Shown piece after piece: positions 1 to 6,354 of a stretch of 8,488 bases of DNA; the first letter of the stretch is position 1; every line of letters starts with the position of its first letter. The DNA is from Paratractidigestivibacter sp963591565 (GTDB lineage Bacteria > Actinomycetota > Coriobacteriia > Coriobacteriales > Atopobiaceae), in the NCBI GenBank assembly GCA_963591565.1, contig CAVAUD010000091.1, forward strand, positions 1-8,488, given 5' to 3'. The notes under the pieces are model-generated. The model ran no database searches. It was not told the origin of the DNA and worked only from the letters and a program-made list of their open reading frames with translations. Position numbers and translations under genes: made by a program.

Positions 1-7
1 GCCGCCC

Positions 8-1525
8 CTACTGGCGGTAATGCGCGAAGAAGTCCGCGAGGTCCTCCATCGACTCCTTGAGCACCTCCATGCGCGGCAGGTAGACGATGCGGAAGTGGTC
101 CGGCTCGCCCCAGTTGAAGCCGCCGCCGCGCGTGATCAGGATCTTCTTCTGGTGGAGAAGGTCGAGGGCGAACTGCTCGTCGTCGGTGATATTGAACTTC
201 TTGACGTCCATCTTGGGGAAGATGTAGAAAGCCGCCTTGGGCTTCACGGCCGTGATGCCGTCGATCGCGTTCAAGGCCTCGTAGACGTAGTTGCGCTGCT
301 CGTAAACGCGGCCGCCGGGGCGGATGTACTCGTTAACAGATTGATACCCGCCAAGGGCCGTCTGGACGATCGACTGCGCCGGGACGTTGGAGCACAGGCG
401 CATGTTCGAGAGCATGTTGATGCCCAAGATGAAGTCCTGCATGCAGGCCAGGTTGCCCGAGAGGATCATCCAGCCCACGCGGTAGCCGCAGACCATGTGG
501 CTCTTCGACAGGCCCGAGAAGGTGACACAGGGCAGGTCGGGCGCGAGCGAGGCGATGGAGATGTGCTGGTAGCCGTCCATGATCAGGCGGTCGTAGATCT
601 CGTCGGCAAAGATCATGAGCTGGTGCTTGCGGGCGATCTCGACGATGCCGTCCAGGATCTCCTTCGAGTAAACGGCGCCCGTGGGGTTGTTGGGGTTGAT
701 GACCACGATGGCCTTGGTGGCCGAGGTGACCTTCTTCTCGATGTCCTCGAGGTCGGGGTTCCACTCGTTCTGCTCGTCGCAGATGTAGTGGACGGGGTTT
801 CCGCCGGCAAGGGTGACGCACGCGGTCCACAGCGGGTAGTCGGGGCTGGGGATCAGGACCTCGTCGCCGTCGTTGAGAAGAGCGTGCATAGAAAGTTGAA
901 TCAACTCGCTGACGCCGTTGCCCGTGTAGATGTTCTTCATGTCGACGCCGGCGATGTTGCGGAGCTGGGCATACTGCATGATGGCCTTGCGCGCGGCGAA
1001 GAGGCCGCGCGAATCGGAGTAGCCCTCGCAGTCGGTGAGCTGCTGGCGCATGTCATAAACGACCTCGTCGGGGGCGCGGAAGCCAAAGGGGGCGGGGTTG
1101 CCGATGTTGAGCTTTAAGATGCGGGCGCCGTTTTCCTCCATGCGGGCGGCCTCGTCGACCACCGGGCCGCGGACGTCATACAAAACGTTGTCTAGCTTGG
1201 ATGATTTATTGAACTGACGCATGGGTTGTCCCCCTTTGTTGGTGGTCTGGTCCTGTGTACGTGCCGCCGCGCCGGGCTGCGCGGGCTTACCTGCGGGTTT
1301 GTTGGGCTCGGCGCCCAAAAGCCAACCGGGCGAGACGCCCAGGAGCTCGGCGAGAAAGGCCAAGGTGTCCTTCCTGGGGACGACCTTGCCGCTCACGTAT
1401 TGGCTGACCTGGCTTTTCCCGAGCTTCACGCCCTGCTCGGCGGCCAGGCGGATAAGGTCTGACTGCTTGAGGCCCGCCTTTTGCATGGCGCTCTTGAGGC
1501 GTTTTTGGAACGTGCTGTAAGCCAT
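8..1525 (-). CDS. XRE-type HTH regulator fused to class I/II PLP aminotransferase (AlaA-like)
   Basis: Single 505-aa protein. Residues about 6-70 form an XRE/Cro-type helix-turn-helix domain (QSDLIRLA, then KSQVSQYVSGK as recognition region). Residues 71-101 are a Gly/Pro/Gln-rich linker. From residue 102 it is a full class I aminotransferase closest in feel to E. coli AlaA (pyruvate/glutamate-alanine transamination). Visible residues are NPNNPTG 277-283, the PLP-phenol Asp308 and Tyr311, the Schiff-base Lys341 in SGLSK, GYRVGW 347-352, and substrate-carboxylate Arg479 in FRIVYLP. All catalytic positions are intact, so I infer an active cytosolic enzyme. The start has GGAG six bases upstream. 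XRE-aminotransferase fusions are, to my memory, annotated in other Gram-positive bacteria. The fusion suggests a regulator that senses its own substrate or PLP, possibly repressing its own promoter. Exact amino acid specificity cannot be read from sequence. Confidence 0.93.
   Translation of the reverse strand: MAYSTFQKRLKSAMQKAGLKQSDLIRLAAEQGVKLGKSQVSQYVSGKVVPRKDTLAFLAELLGVSPGWLLGAEPNKPAGKPAQPGAAARTQDQTTNKGGQPMRQFNKSSKLDNVLYDVRGPVVDEAARMEENGARILKLNIGNPAPFGFRAPDEVVYDMRQQLTDCEGYSDSRGLFAARKAIMQYAQLRNIAGVDMKNIYTGNGVSELIQLSMHALLNDGDEVLIPSPDYPLWTACVTLAGGNPVHYICDEQNEWNPDLEDIEKKVTSATKAIVVINPNNPTGAVYSKEILDGIVEIARKHQLMIFADEIYDRLIMDGYQHISIASLAPDLPCVTFSGLSKSHMVCGYRVGWMILSGNLACMQDFILGINMLSNMRLCSNVPAQSIVQTALGGYQSVNEYIRPGGRVYEQRNYVYEALNAIDGITAVKPKAAFYIFPKMDVKKFNITDDEQFALDLLHQKKILITRGGGFNWGEPDHFRIVYLPRMEVLKESMEDLADFFAHYRQ
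1220..1237 (-). promoter_or_regulatory. Internal Shine-Dalgarno and ATG at the fusion junction
   Basis: Inside the linker of the XRE-aminotransferase, the minus strand reads AAAGGGGGA (1229-1237) followed six bases later by ATG (1222-1220, Met102). Starting there gives a 404-aa protein, which is the usual length of a stand-alone AlaA-type aminotransferase. This looks like the original ribosome-binding site and start of a once separate gene, kept in frame through the linker. Whether ribosomes use it is inference. Confidence 0.5.
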
Positions 1526-1539
1526 GGGCTTCTCCGTTG

Positions 1540-1655
1540 GTTCAATTTAAGGGCGCGCCGGGCGTCCGTAAGTTCAATTTTGAGCCGCGTTAGACGGCAC
1601 TATAGCACGGCAAAATTGAACTTCTTCAAGAAGCCGAGAGAAACGTTCAAATTTT
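1540..1655. promoter_or_regulatory. Four-site GTTCAATTT operator array upstream of the XRE fusion
   Basis: Near-identical AT-rich sites stand out in GC-rich DNA: GTTCAATTT 1540-1548, GTTCAATTTT 1572-1581, its exact reverse complement AAAATTGAAC 1612-1621, and GTTCAAATTTT 1645-1655. The second and third form a dyad centred at about 1596.5, next to the predicted -10. A 13-bp dyad CTTCTTCAAGAAG (1621-1633) lies between the outer sites. The layout fits autorepression by the XRE domain encoded just downstream, which is inferred from position only. Confidence 0.5.
1599..1629 (-). promoter_or_regulatory. Predicted promoter of the XRE-aminotransferase gene
   Basis: Minus-strand -10 candidate TATAGT (1599-1604) preceded by TGC (1605-1607), giving an extended -10. 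A weak -35 candidate TTGAAG lies at 1624-1629 with a long 19-bp spacer. This would start transcription near 1592 and leave a leader of about 66 nt before the ATG at 1525. The GTTCAATTTT-type sites overlap or flank it. Confidence 0.45.
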
Positions 1656-1717
1656 AGGGAAACGGCACGCTGACAAGCCAACGAGAAAACCGCGGACGAC
1701 CCATCGCTCAAGGGCAC

Positions 1718-1861
1718 CTTGCAACAAAACTTCGACTTTGCGGCAAATTTCAAGACTTTAAGGCGATTGAAATGCTTCAATCCGCCCCGATGAGATCTCA
1801 CTGAGTCTCGGAAGCCCCTAGAACGGGATAAATTGCCGCAAAGTCGAAGTTTTGTTGCAAG
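1718..1861. repeat. 144-bp element bounded by a perfect 29-bp inverted repeat
   Basis: Positions 1718-1746 are exactly complementary to 1833-1861. The left arm begins CTTGCAACAAAACTTCG and ends TTTGCGGCAA. The 86-nt centre contains its own hairpins: 1762-1786 (GATTGAA-atgc-TTCAATC, extended by GGC/GCC with one bulge), 1787-1811 (CCGA...TCGG with inner CTC-act-GAG), and a weak 3-bp one at 1816-1827. The fold is cloverleaf-like on either strand. The element begins 14 bases after the HAD stop codon and ends about 90 bases upstream of the XRE promoter. The arms are only about 43% GC. There is no T-run after the arms, so it is not a standard terminator, and I see no target duplication. Confidence 0.8.
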
Positions 1862-1875
1862 CGCGCAGCCCGCCC

Positions 1876-2706
1876 CTACCCCTGGCTGCGCAGGGTCGCG
1901 ACCATGTGGCGCGGCACGGCGTGAAGCGCGCAGTTGCCGATGACGTTGCCGGCCGCCCGCTTGGCCGCCTCGCTGCCGTTGCTCGTGGCATAAGCGTGCT
2001 CGAAGCGCGAAAGCATCTCGAGGTCGTTGCCGCCGTCGCCGTAAACGGCGACCTCGTCATCGCGAATCCCCAGGTACGAGGCCAGCCACGCGACGGCCTC
2101 GCCCTTGTCCACGCCCCGCGCGGTGAGCTCGACCATCGACGGGTCGAAGGGCGCGTTGACGATCAGGTCACCCTTCTCGGCTATGAACTCGTTGACCGCG
2201 GCGATCTCTGCCGGGTCCTTGAGGTGGGCGTTGATCTTGCAGATCCTCTGGGCCGCGACCTGGGCCGGCGTGCAGTCATAGACGTTCTCGGGCCCGCCCA
2301 CGATGCTCATGCCGCGCACGCGCACCCGCACGAGGAGGGGCTGCTTGTCATAAACGGCCAGGTGATCGGCCTCGCTGAACATGTGGTAGGTGTGCTTCTC
2401 GCCCACGTAGTCGAAGCGCACGTTCGAGAAGCGCGTGGCCAGCTCCTCAATAACGCCCTGGTCAATGGCGCTAAAACGCACCTGCCGGCCGTCCTCGTCC
2501 AGTACGATCGAGCCGTTGGCGCACACCGCCGCCACGTTGCCCTCGAAGCCAAAGGCGCGGTTGCCGCGCACCGTGCGCCCCGTCGCCACGCTAAAGTGGG
2601 CCCCCGCCGCGCGCACCTTGCGGATGGCCGACAAGATCACGGGGTCGACCGTGTGCATCGCGTTGAACAGGGTTCCGTCGAGGTCGGAGGCAAAGAGTTT
2701 TATCAT
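1876..2706 (-). CDS. Cof-type HAD-IIB family phosphatase
   Basis: 276-aa cytosolic haloacid-dehalogenase hydrolase of the Cof/YidA subfamily, the usual length for the group. Motif I is DLDGT with nucleophile Asp8 and Asp10. Motif II is SVATGRT with Thr42. The motif III lysine is Lys201 in GVDKGEAV. Motif IV is GDGGND 223-228. A C2-type cap lies between motifs II and III, about residues 85-190. The family hydrolyses sugar phosphates, nucleotides or PLP/flavin phosphates with Mg2+, and the substrate cannot be assigned here. The start at ATG 2706 has AAGGTG five bases upstream and puts DLDGT at the normal distance from the N-terminus; the much longer upstream open frame is a GC artefact. It is divergent from the methyltransferase gene. 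Confidence 0.93.
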   Translation of the reverse strand: MIKLFASDLDGTLFNAMHTVDPVILSAIRKVRAAGAHFSVATGRTVRGNRAFGFEGNVAAVCANGSIVLDEDGRQVRFSAIDQGVIEELATRFSNVRFDYVGEKHTYHMFSEADHLAVYDKQPLLVRVRVRGMSIVGGPENVYDCTPAQVAAQRICKINAHLKDPAEIAAVNEFIAEKGDLIVNAPFDPSMVELTARGVDKGEAVAWLASYLGIRDDEVAVYGDGGNDLEMLSRFEHAYATSNGSEAAKRAAGNVIGNCALHAVPRHMVATLRSQG

Positions 2707-2727
2707 GCGCACACCTTGCGTCTGGGC

Positions 2728-2743
2728 CCGCCGCGCGCGGCGG
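2728..2743. repeat. 16-bp perfect palindrome between divergent genes
   Basis: CCGCCGCGCGCGGCGG is its own reverse complement and lies in the 84-bp gap between the HAD and trmL start codons. It could be an operator shared by both genes, but GC-only palindromes arise easily in this base composition. Confidence 0.3.
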
Positions 2744-2790
2744 CGGTAAAATGGGCAACGTTTCCTATTATCACCCCGAAAGGCGCCCTC

Positions 2791-3378
2791 GTGTTTAACG
2801 TTGTACTCTTCGAGCCCGAAATCCCCGCCAACACCGGAAACATCGGCCGCACCTGCGTGGTCACCGGCTCTCACCTGCACCTCATTGGCCCCATGGGCTT
2901 CTCGCTGGAGGACCACATGCTGCACCGCGCGGGCCTGGGGTACTGGCGAAGCCTTAACGTCACGACCTACGACGGCTGGCAGGATTTCCTGGCGAGAAAC
3001 GCGCTTGAGCCGGGCGACGCGCGCCTGCACTTCCTTACCAAGAAGGCTCGGCGCACCTACGCCGAGGCCGCCTACGCGGACGGCGACTACCTGGTCTTTG
3101 GCAAGGAGTCCTCCGGCATCCCCGAGGAGCTTCTCGCCGCCGCGCCCGAGCGCTGCGAGCGGATCCCGATGCTGCCCGACGCCGCGACCATCACCGACGC
3201 CGAGGCGTGGAAGGAGCCGGCCGGCAAGGCCTGCGACCACCCGATTCTTCGTCAGGACATCTGCGGCAACTTCATCAACCCCGACGACTACCAGATCAGC
3301 GCCCTGAACCTCTCGAACTCGGCGGCGATCGTCTTGTACGAGGCCCTGCGCCAGACCGGCTTTGCCGGGATGGAGTAG
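2791..3378 (+). CDS. trmL: TrmL-type SPOUT tRNA (cytidine/uridine-34) 2'-O-methyltransferase
   Basis: 195-aa member of the SpoU/TrmL family. This family uses SAM to 2'-O-methylate the wobble base of tRNA-Leu isoacceptors. The knotted SPOUT core is recognisable: PANTGNIGRTC (12-22) as motif 1, LVFGKESSGIPEELL (101-115) as motif 2, and ALNLSNSAAIVLYEALR (171-187) as motif 3. It is longer than the roughly 157-aa E. coli protein because about 35 extra residues (about 130-168) separate RIPM from motif 3. I chose GTG 2791 because GAAAGG ends seven bases upstream and the protein then begins FNVVLFEPEIP, the canonical family N-terminus. A possible -10 TATTAT lies at 2766-2771 without a good -35. The protease gene follows after 67 bp. 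Confidence 0.9.
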   Translation: MFNVVLFEPEIPANTGNIGRTCVVTGSHLHLIGPMGFSLEDHMLHRAGLGYWRSLNVTTYDGWQDFLARNALEPGDARLHFLTKKARRTYAEAAYADGDYLVFGKESSGIPEELLAAAPERCERIPMLPDAATITDAEAWKEPAGKACDHPILRQDICGNFINPDDYQISALNLSNSAAIVLYEALRQTGFAGME

Positions 3379-3445
3379 GGCGGCGAGCGCGCGGCCCCGC
3401 GGCCCCCGCGTCCTCGCGCGCCGACGAAAGCGAGAAGGAGCCCCC

Positions 3446-5614
3446 ATGAAACGACTACACGCAGCGGCCCTCGCGGCCCTCTTGGCACCCGGCCTCGCCC
3501 TTGCCCTGCTCGCCGCCGCCCCCGCGACGACAGCTACGGCCGCCGAACTGCCCCAGGCCTTTGACCTGCGCGACCCCAACGGCGACGGCGACCGCGCGGA
3601 CTCCGTTGTCACCCCCGTCAAGCAGCAGGACCCCTGGAACTCGTGCTGGGCCTTCGCGTCAACGGCCGCGGCCGAGACGAGCATCCTCTCTAAGATGGGC
3701 GCAACGGCCCAGGCCACGGGCCTCGACCTCTCCGAGCGCGGCGTCGCCCTGGCCTCCTACACCCCCATTGACCAGGCCATCAGCGCGTCGCAGGCGGGCG
3801 AGGGCTTCGCCGGCAGCGCCAACGCCGGGATGAACGCCGGCGGCAAGCCCTACTTCGCGATCGTGTCCTTCTCGGCCGGCCTGGGCCCGATTGCCGAGAG
3901 CGCCCTTCCCTACCGGAACAACGAGGGCCTCATCACCTGCTCGGTCCTGGCGGCAGACGCCGAGCGCGCCCAGACGCAAAACCTCACGAAAGCCCAGATA
4001 GAGGCCTACGACAAGACCGCCACGGTGACGCCTCTGTACTACGCCGGCGCCGCGGACGGCTCGGACGGCACGACCTGGGGCGCCGACTCGTCCCTGTGGG
4101 CCCGCGCGGGCTACGAGCTCATCGACGGCAACGTCCTGCCCGCCCTTCGCCAGGGCAACGACGACGAGACCGAGGATGAGAGGCCCGCCACCTTGAACCC
4201 CCAGGGCCTCGCCGCGATCAAGAGCGAGCTTCTCGCCGGACGCGCCGTGGCCATGACCTACAACCACGATGAGGCCCTCTACCTCGACAAAGACACCTGG
4301 TCCTACTGCTGCTACGAGCCGAGCGGCGGCAGCCACGCGGCCTGCATCGTCGGCTGGGACGACACCTACGACGCCGGCAACTTCAAGGTGGGCGCAAATG
4401 GCGAGAAGCCAGCCGGCAACGGCGCCTGGCTCGTCAAGAACAGCTTCGGCGCGCAGACCGAGGACTTCCCCAACGCCGGCGACTGGGGCATCGTGGAAGA
4501 CGGCGAGAACACCGGCTACTTCTGGCTGTCCTACTACGACGCGAGCGTCGGCGACCTTGTGTCCTTTAACTTCGACCTCACGCGCCGCAACTCCGACGCC
4601 GACCTGTACCTCGACCAGTACGATTTCCTGCCCGACGAAGGGTTCGAGGCCACGCCCTTTGAGGAGCCCACGAGCTCGGCGAACGTCTTCACGGCGCGGG
4701 GCGACATGCTTCTGCGCGCCCTTGGGACCACCGTTTATCAGGCAAACACCACCGTGTGCTACCAGGTATTTCTCTTGGACAGCGAGGCCAAGACGCCGAC
4801 CGACCCGGGACACGCCACGCTGGCCTACACCGCGACCGAGTCCTACGACTACGCCGGCTACCACCGCCTCGAGATTCCCGAGGACGCACGCGTGGCCCTG
4901 CGCGCCGGCCAGCGCTACGCCGTTGTCACCACGCAAAAGGGCACCGACGGCAGGTACTACCAGGGCGCGGCGACAACCTACAAGGGCTCGGGCTTTGTGG
5001 CCAAGGTGGGCGTCGGCGAGTCCTGGACCGGCACCGGCGGCGCAGGCGCAGACGGCGGGGCCGGCGAGAAGACCGCCTGGACCGACTGGCGAGAGACCCT
5101 CGACGACCCCGACGGCGAGGGCGGCGGGGCCCAGACCGACAACTTCTCGATCAAGGGCATCTCGAGCGCCCGCGACTGGGCGAGCGTCGATGAGCTCACC
5201 GCCCTTGAGCAGGCCGTCGACCGCGCCGAGGCCACCCTTGCCGCCGCCAAGGTCAGCACCGACGGGCTTGACGTCGCGCCCGACGCCACCTGGCTTACCC
5301 AAGGCGAGTACGACGCGCTTGCAGCCGCGGCCCAAGACGCCCGGGCGGCGCTGACGGCCGCGGGCGAGAACTACCGGACGGCCCTCGCCAACACCACGCC
5401 AACGCCTGCCGAGGTCACGGCCCTCACCGCATCGCTCGCCGTCACCGGACGGCCCGGTACTATGACCGAGGCCTCCGACCAGGCAAAACCCGTCGCCGGC
5501 ACCCCGTCAACCGGTGATGCGACCGGCAGTGCCACCAGCATCGGCCTCCTCGCCGCGGCGGGCCCCCTGGTCCTTCTCGCCGCGGCCGTCCACGGAATGA
5601 AGCGCCCGAGTTAG
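3446..5614 (+). CDS. Secreted, probably wall-anchored C1 (papain-like) cysteine protease
   Basis: 722 aa. A signal peptide spans about residues 1-33 (KR, long Ala/Leu core, TATAA cleavage region). There is no propeptide: the C1 catalytic domain starts directly at LPQAFDLRD (35). Oxyanion Gln61, nucleophile Cys67 (SCWAFA), His297 (GGSHAACIVGW) and Asn332 (WLVKNSFG) are all present. About residues 375-520 resemble the lectin-like domain that accompanies such proteases in gut microbes. Residues about 582-665 are an Ala-rich helical FIVAR-like module. The C-terminus has TPSTGD (686-691), a hydrophobic stretch and KR, resembling a sortase signal with Thr in place of Leu. ATG 3446 has AAGGAG five bases upstream. 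I expect an extracellular protease acting on host or dietary protein or peptides; the substrate is unknown. It follows trmL by 67 bp. Confidence 0.9.
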   Translation: MKRLHAAALAALLAPGLALALLAAAPATTATAAELPQAFDLRDPNGDGDRADSVVTPVKQQDPWNSCWAFASTAAAETSILSKMGATAQATGLDLSERGVALASYTPIDQAISASQAGEGFAGSANAGMNAGGKPYFAIVSFSAGLGPIAESALPYRNNEGLITCSVLAADAERAQTQNLTKAQIEAYDKTATVTPLYYAGAADGSDGTTWGADSSLWARAGYELIDGNVLPALRQGNDDETEDERPATLNPQGLAAIKSELLAGRAVAMTYNHDEALYLDKDTWSYCCYEPSGGSHAACIVGWDDTYDAGNFKVGANGEKPAGNGAWLVKNSFGAQTEDFPNAGDWGIVEDGENTGYFWLSYYDASVGDLVSFNFDLTRRNSDADLYLDQYDFLPDEGFEATPFEEPTSSANVFTARGDMLLRALGTTVYQANTTVCYQVFLLDSEAKTPTDPGHATLAYTATESYDYAGYHRLEIPEDARVALRAGQRYAVVTTQKGTDGRYYQGAATTYKGSGFVAKVGVGESWTGTGGAGADGGAGEKTAWTDWRETLDDPDGEGGGAQTDNFSIKGISSARDWASVDELTALEQAVDRAEATLAAAKVSTDGLDVAPDATWLTQGEYDALAAAAQDARAALTAAGENYRTALANTTPTPAEVTALTASLAVTGRPGTMTEASDQAKPVAGTPSTGDATGSATSIGLLAAAGPLVLLAAAVHGMKRPS

Positions 5615-5754
5615 CGAATTTCCAGAAATGCGACGCAGCCTGGCGGTCGGTTGAGTATAACCGCCACTTAACCTCCAGCCAACTGGGGTTTTGTTGGCGG
5701 AAGATCATGGCTACTCGCCCCATCCTTATATTGCGTCTCATTTCTGGAAATTCG
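5615..5754. repeat. 140-bp element bounded by a 23-bp inverted repeat (one mismatch)
   Basis: Positions 5615-5637 pair with 5732-5754 at 22 of 23 positions (left arm CGAATTTCCAGAAATG, then GACGCA at the inner end). Each arm holds its own near-palindrome ATTTC-CA-GAAAT. The 94-nt centre carries further hairpins: GGCGGT 5642-5647 with ACCGCC 5660-5665, GCCAAC 5678-5683 with GTTGGC 5693-5698, and a weak ATGG/CCAT pair at 5707-5723. It begins one base after the protease stop codon and lies in the gap between two convergent genes. Size and architecture match the element at 1718-1861, although the sequences differ. Confidence 0.78.
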
Positions 5755-5801
5755 TTCAACGCGGCCGCCCGCCCAGGCCCAACCAAGCCGCGGACCGCCA
5801 C

Positions 5802-5837
5802 AAAAAAGGCCGCCCAGCGCGCTCGCGCCAGACGGCC
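5802..5837 (-). terminator. Intrinsic terminator of the deformylase-like gene
   Basis: On the minus strand, 30 bases (5837 down to 5808) fold into a 13-bp stem with three G-T pairs and a GAGC tetraloop, followed at once by TTTTTT (5807-5802). It starts 27 bases after the TAA of the deformylase-like gene. There is no T-run on the opposite side, so it should act on the minus strand only. Confidence 0.88.
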
Positions 5838-5864
5838 CAAGGCCAAAAGCCGTAGAAACCCGTG

Positions 5865-6284
5865 TTAGACCAGCTTGCCCTTGCAGTGATCGCACATGTG
5901 CTGGATCATCTGGGCCTCCCAGCCCAGGAAATCCTTCTTGCGGGGCTTGAGCTCGCCGTCGACCAGCTCGTCGTAGGCGACCTTGATCTTGACGAAGCGG
6001 GTCACGCGGCTCTCGCCCTCGTGGGTCATGCAGCTCTCGACCAGCTTCTGGGGACCAAGGCCCATCAGCACGCGCGGGTTGTAGAGCACGTGGTCCTGCT
6101 CGTCGTCGCCCTTGTAGACCACGACGGACTTGGTCACGCCAACCTGGTTGGCGGCCAGGCACACGGCGTCGTCCAGCGAGTTCATGGTGTCGATGAGGTC
6201 CTGGGCAAGCTCGGCGTCGGCGGCGGTGGCAGGGGCGCACGCCTGGGACAGGACGGCGTCGTCGCAAACAAGGTCTTTAACCAT
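5865..6284 (-). CDS. Short peptide deformylase-like protein with catalytic Glu replaced by Met
   Basis: 139 aa, matching the short deformylase-like group of Gram-positive anaerobes. True deformylases remove formyl from the initiator Met of new proteins using Fe2+ or another metal. Motif 1 is CLAANQVG (42-49, with Gln47). Motif 2 is ESCMT instead of EGCLS, keeping metal ligand Cys85. Motif 3 is QHMCDH (128-133) instead of QHExDH: both His ligands (129, 133) remain but the general-base Glu is Met130, encoded by ATG. Metal binding looks possible while ordinary deformylation is doubtful. ATG 6284 is preceded by AAGGAA; the long open frame further upstream is an artefact overlapping endonuclease III. 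It is divergent from nth and has its own promoter and terminator, so it is a single-gene unit. I give no symbol because activity is uncertain. Confidence 0.85.
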   Translation of the reverse strand: MVKDLVCDDAVLSQACAPATAADAELAQDLIDTMNSLDDAVCLAANQVGVTKSVVVYKGDDEQDHVLYNPRVLMGLGPQKLVESCMTHEGESRVTRFVKIKVAYDELVDGELKPRKKDFLGWEAQMIQHMCDHCKGKLV

Positions 6285-6345
6285 GGTGGTTCCTTTCGTG
6301 TGTAATAAGCGCACGCACGCACAGACGCGCGCAACGGCGCAACCG

Positions 6346-6354
6346 AGTATATCA
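6346..6354 (-). promoter_or_regulatory. Extended -10 promoter of the deformylase-like gene
   Basis: The minus strand reads TGATATACT, an extended -10 (TGn-TATACT) 62 bases upstream of the ATG. The possible -35 (TTTGCG, 16-bp spacing) is weak, as extended -10 promoters allow. GCGCAA occurs three times around it (6329, 6337 and 6367 on the plus strand). Confidence 0.5.

Larger units (their letters stand above)
1526..1875. other. 350-bp AT-rich gene-free stretch
   Basis: Between the XRE-aminotransferase start and the HAD stop. It holds the operator array and promoter (1540-1655) and the inverted-repeat element (1718-1861). An open frame of 75 codons on the minus strand (1574-1801) begins with GTG, has no ribosome-binding site, and runs through the operators and one repeat arm, so I do not call it a gene. 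Confidence 0.7.

Noticed and set aside
8..1525. Two separate genes joined by a sequencing error
   Set aside because: The reading frame is continuous through a clean linker, with no stop or frameshift at the junction, and similar fusions are known to me in other Gram-positive bacteria.
1574..1801. 75-codon minus-strand frame in the intergenic region
   Set aside because: GTG start without Shine-Dalgarno, overlaps the operator sites, promoter and one repeat arm, and matches nothing I recognise.
1718..1861. Retron msr-msd or CRISPR-related RNA
   Set aside because: No reverse transcriptase, cas gene or repeat-spacer pattern in the window; inverted arms alone are not enough.
1718..1861. Classic MITE
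   Set aside because: Not excluded, but no target duplication is visible and the other element in the window has unrelated arms, so they are not copies of one element.
1852..3378. Long open frames antisense to the HAD gene and running into trmL, and long upstream extensions of the HAD and deformylase-like frames
   Set aside because: High GC leaves few stops in other frames. Their translations are low-complexity Arg/Ala/Gly/Val-rich and lack motifs, while the true frames carry complete family signatures with good ribosome-binding sites.
3659..5335. 558-codon open frame antisense to the C1 protease
   Set aside because: Val/Gly/Ala-rich translation with no recognisable domain, no ribosome-binding site noted, and fully inside a well-supported protease gene.
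5615..5754. Integron attC site (also considered for 1718-1861) because these elements follow stop codons and fold into long hairpins
   Set aside because: The ends do not fit the RYYYAAC/GTTRRRY core sites, the arms lack the unpaired bases of attC, and there is no integrase or cassette array in view.
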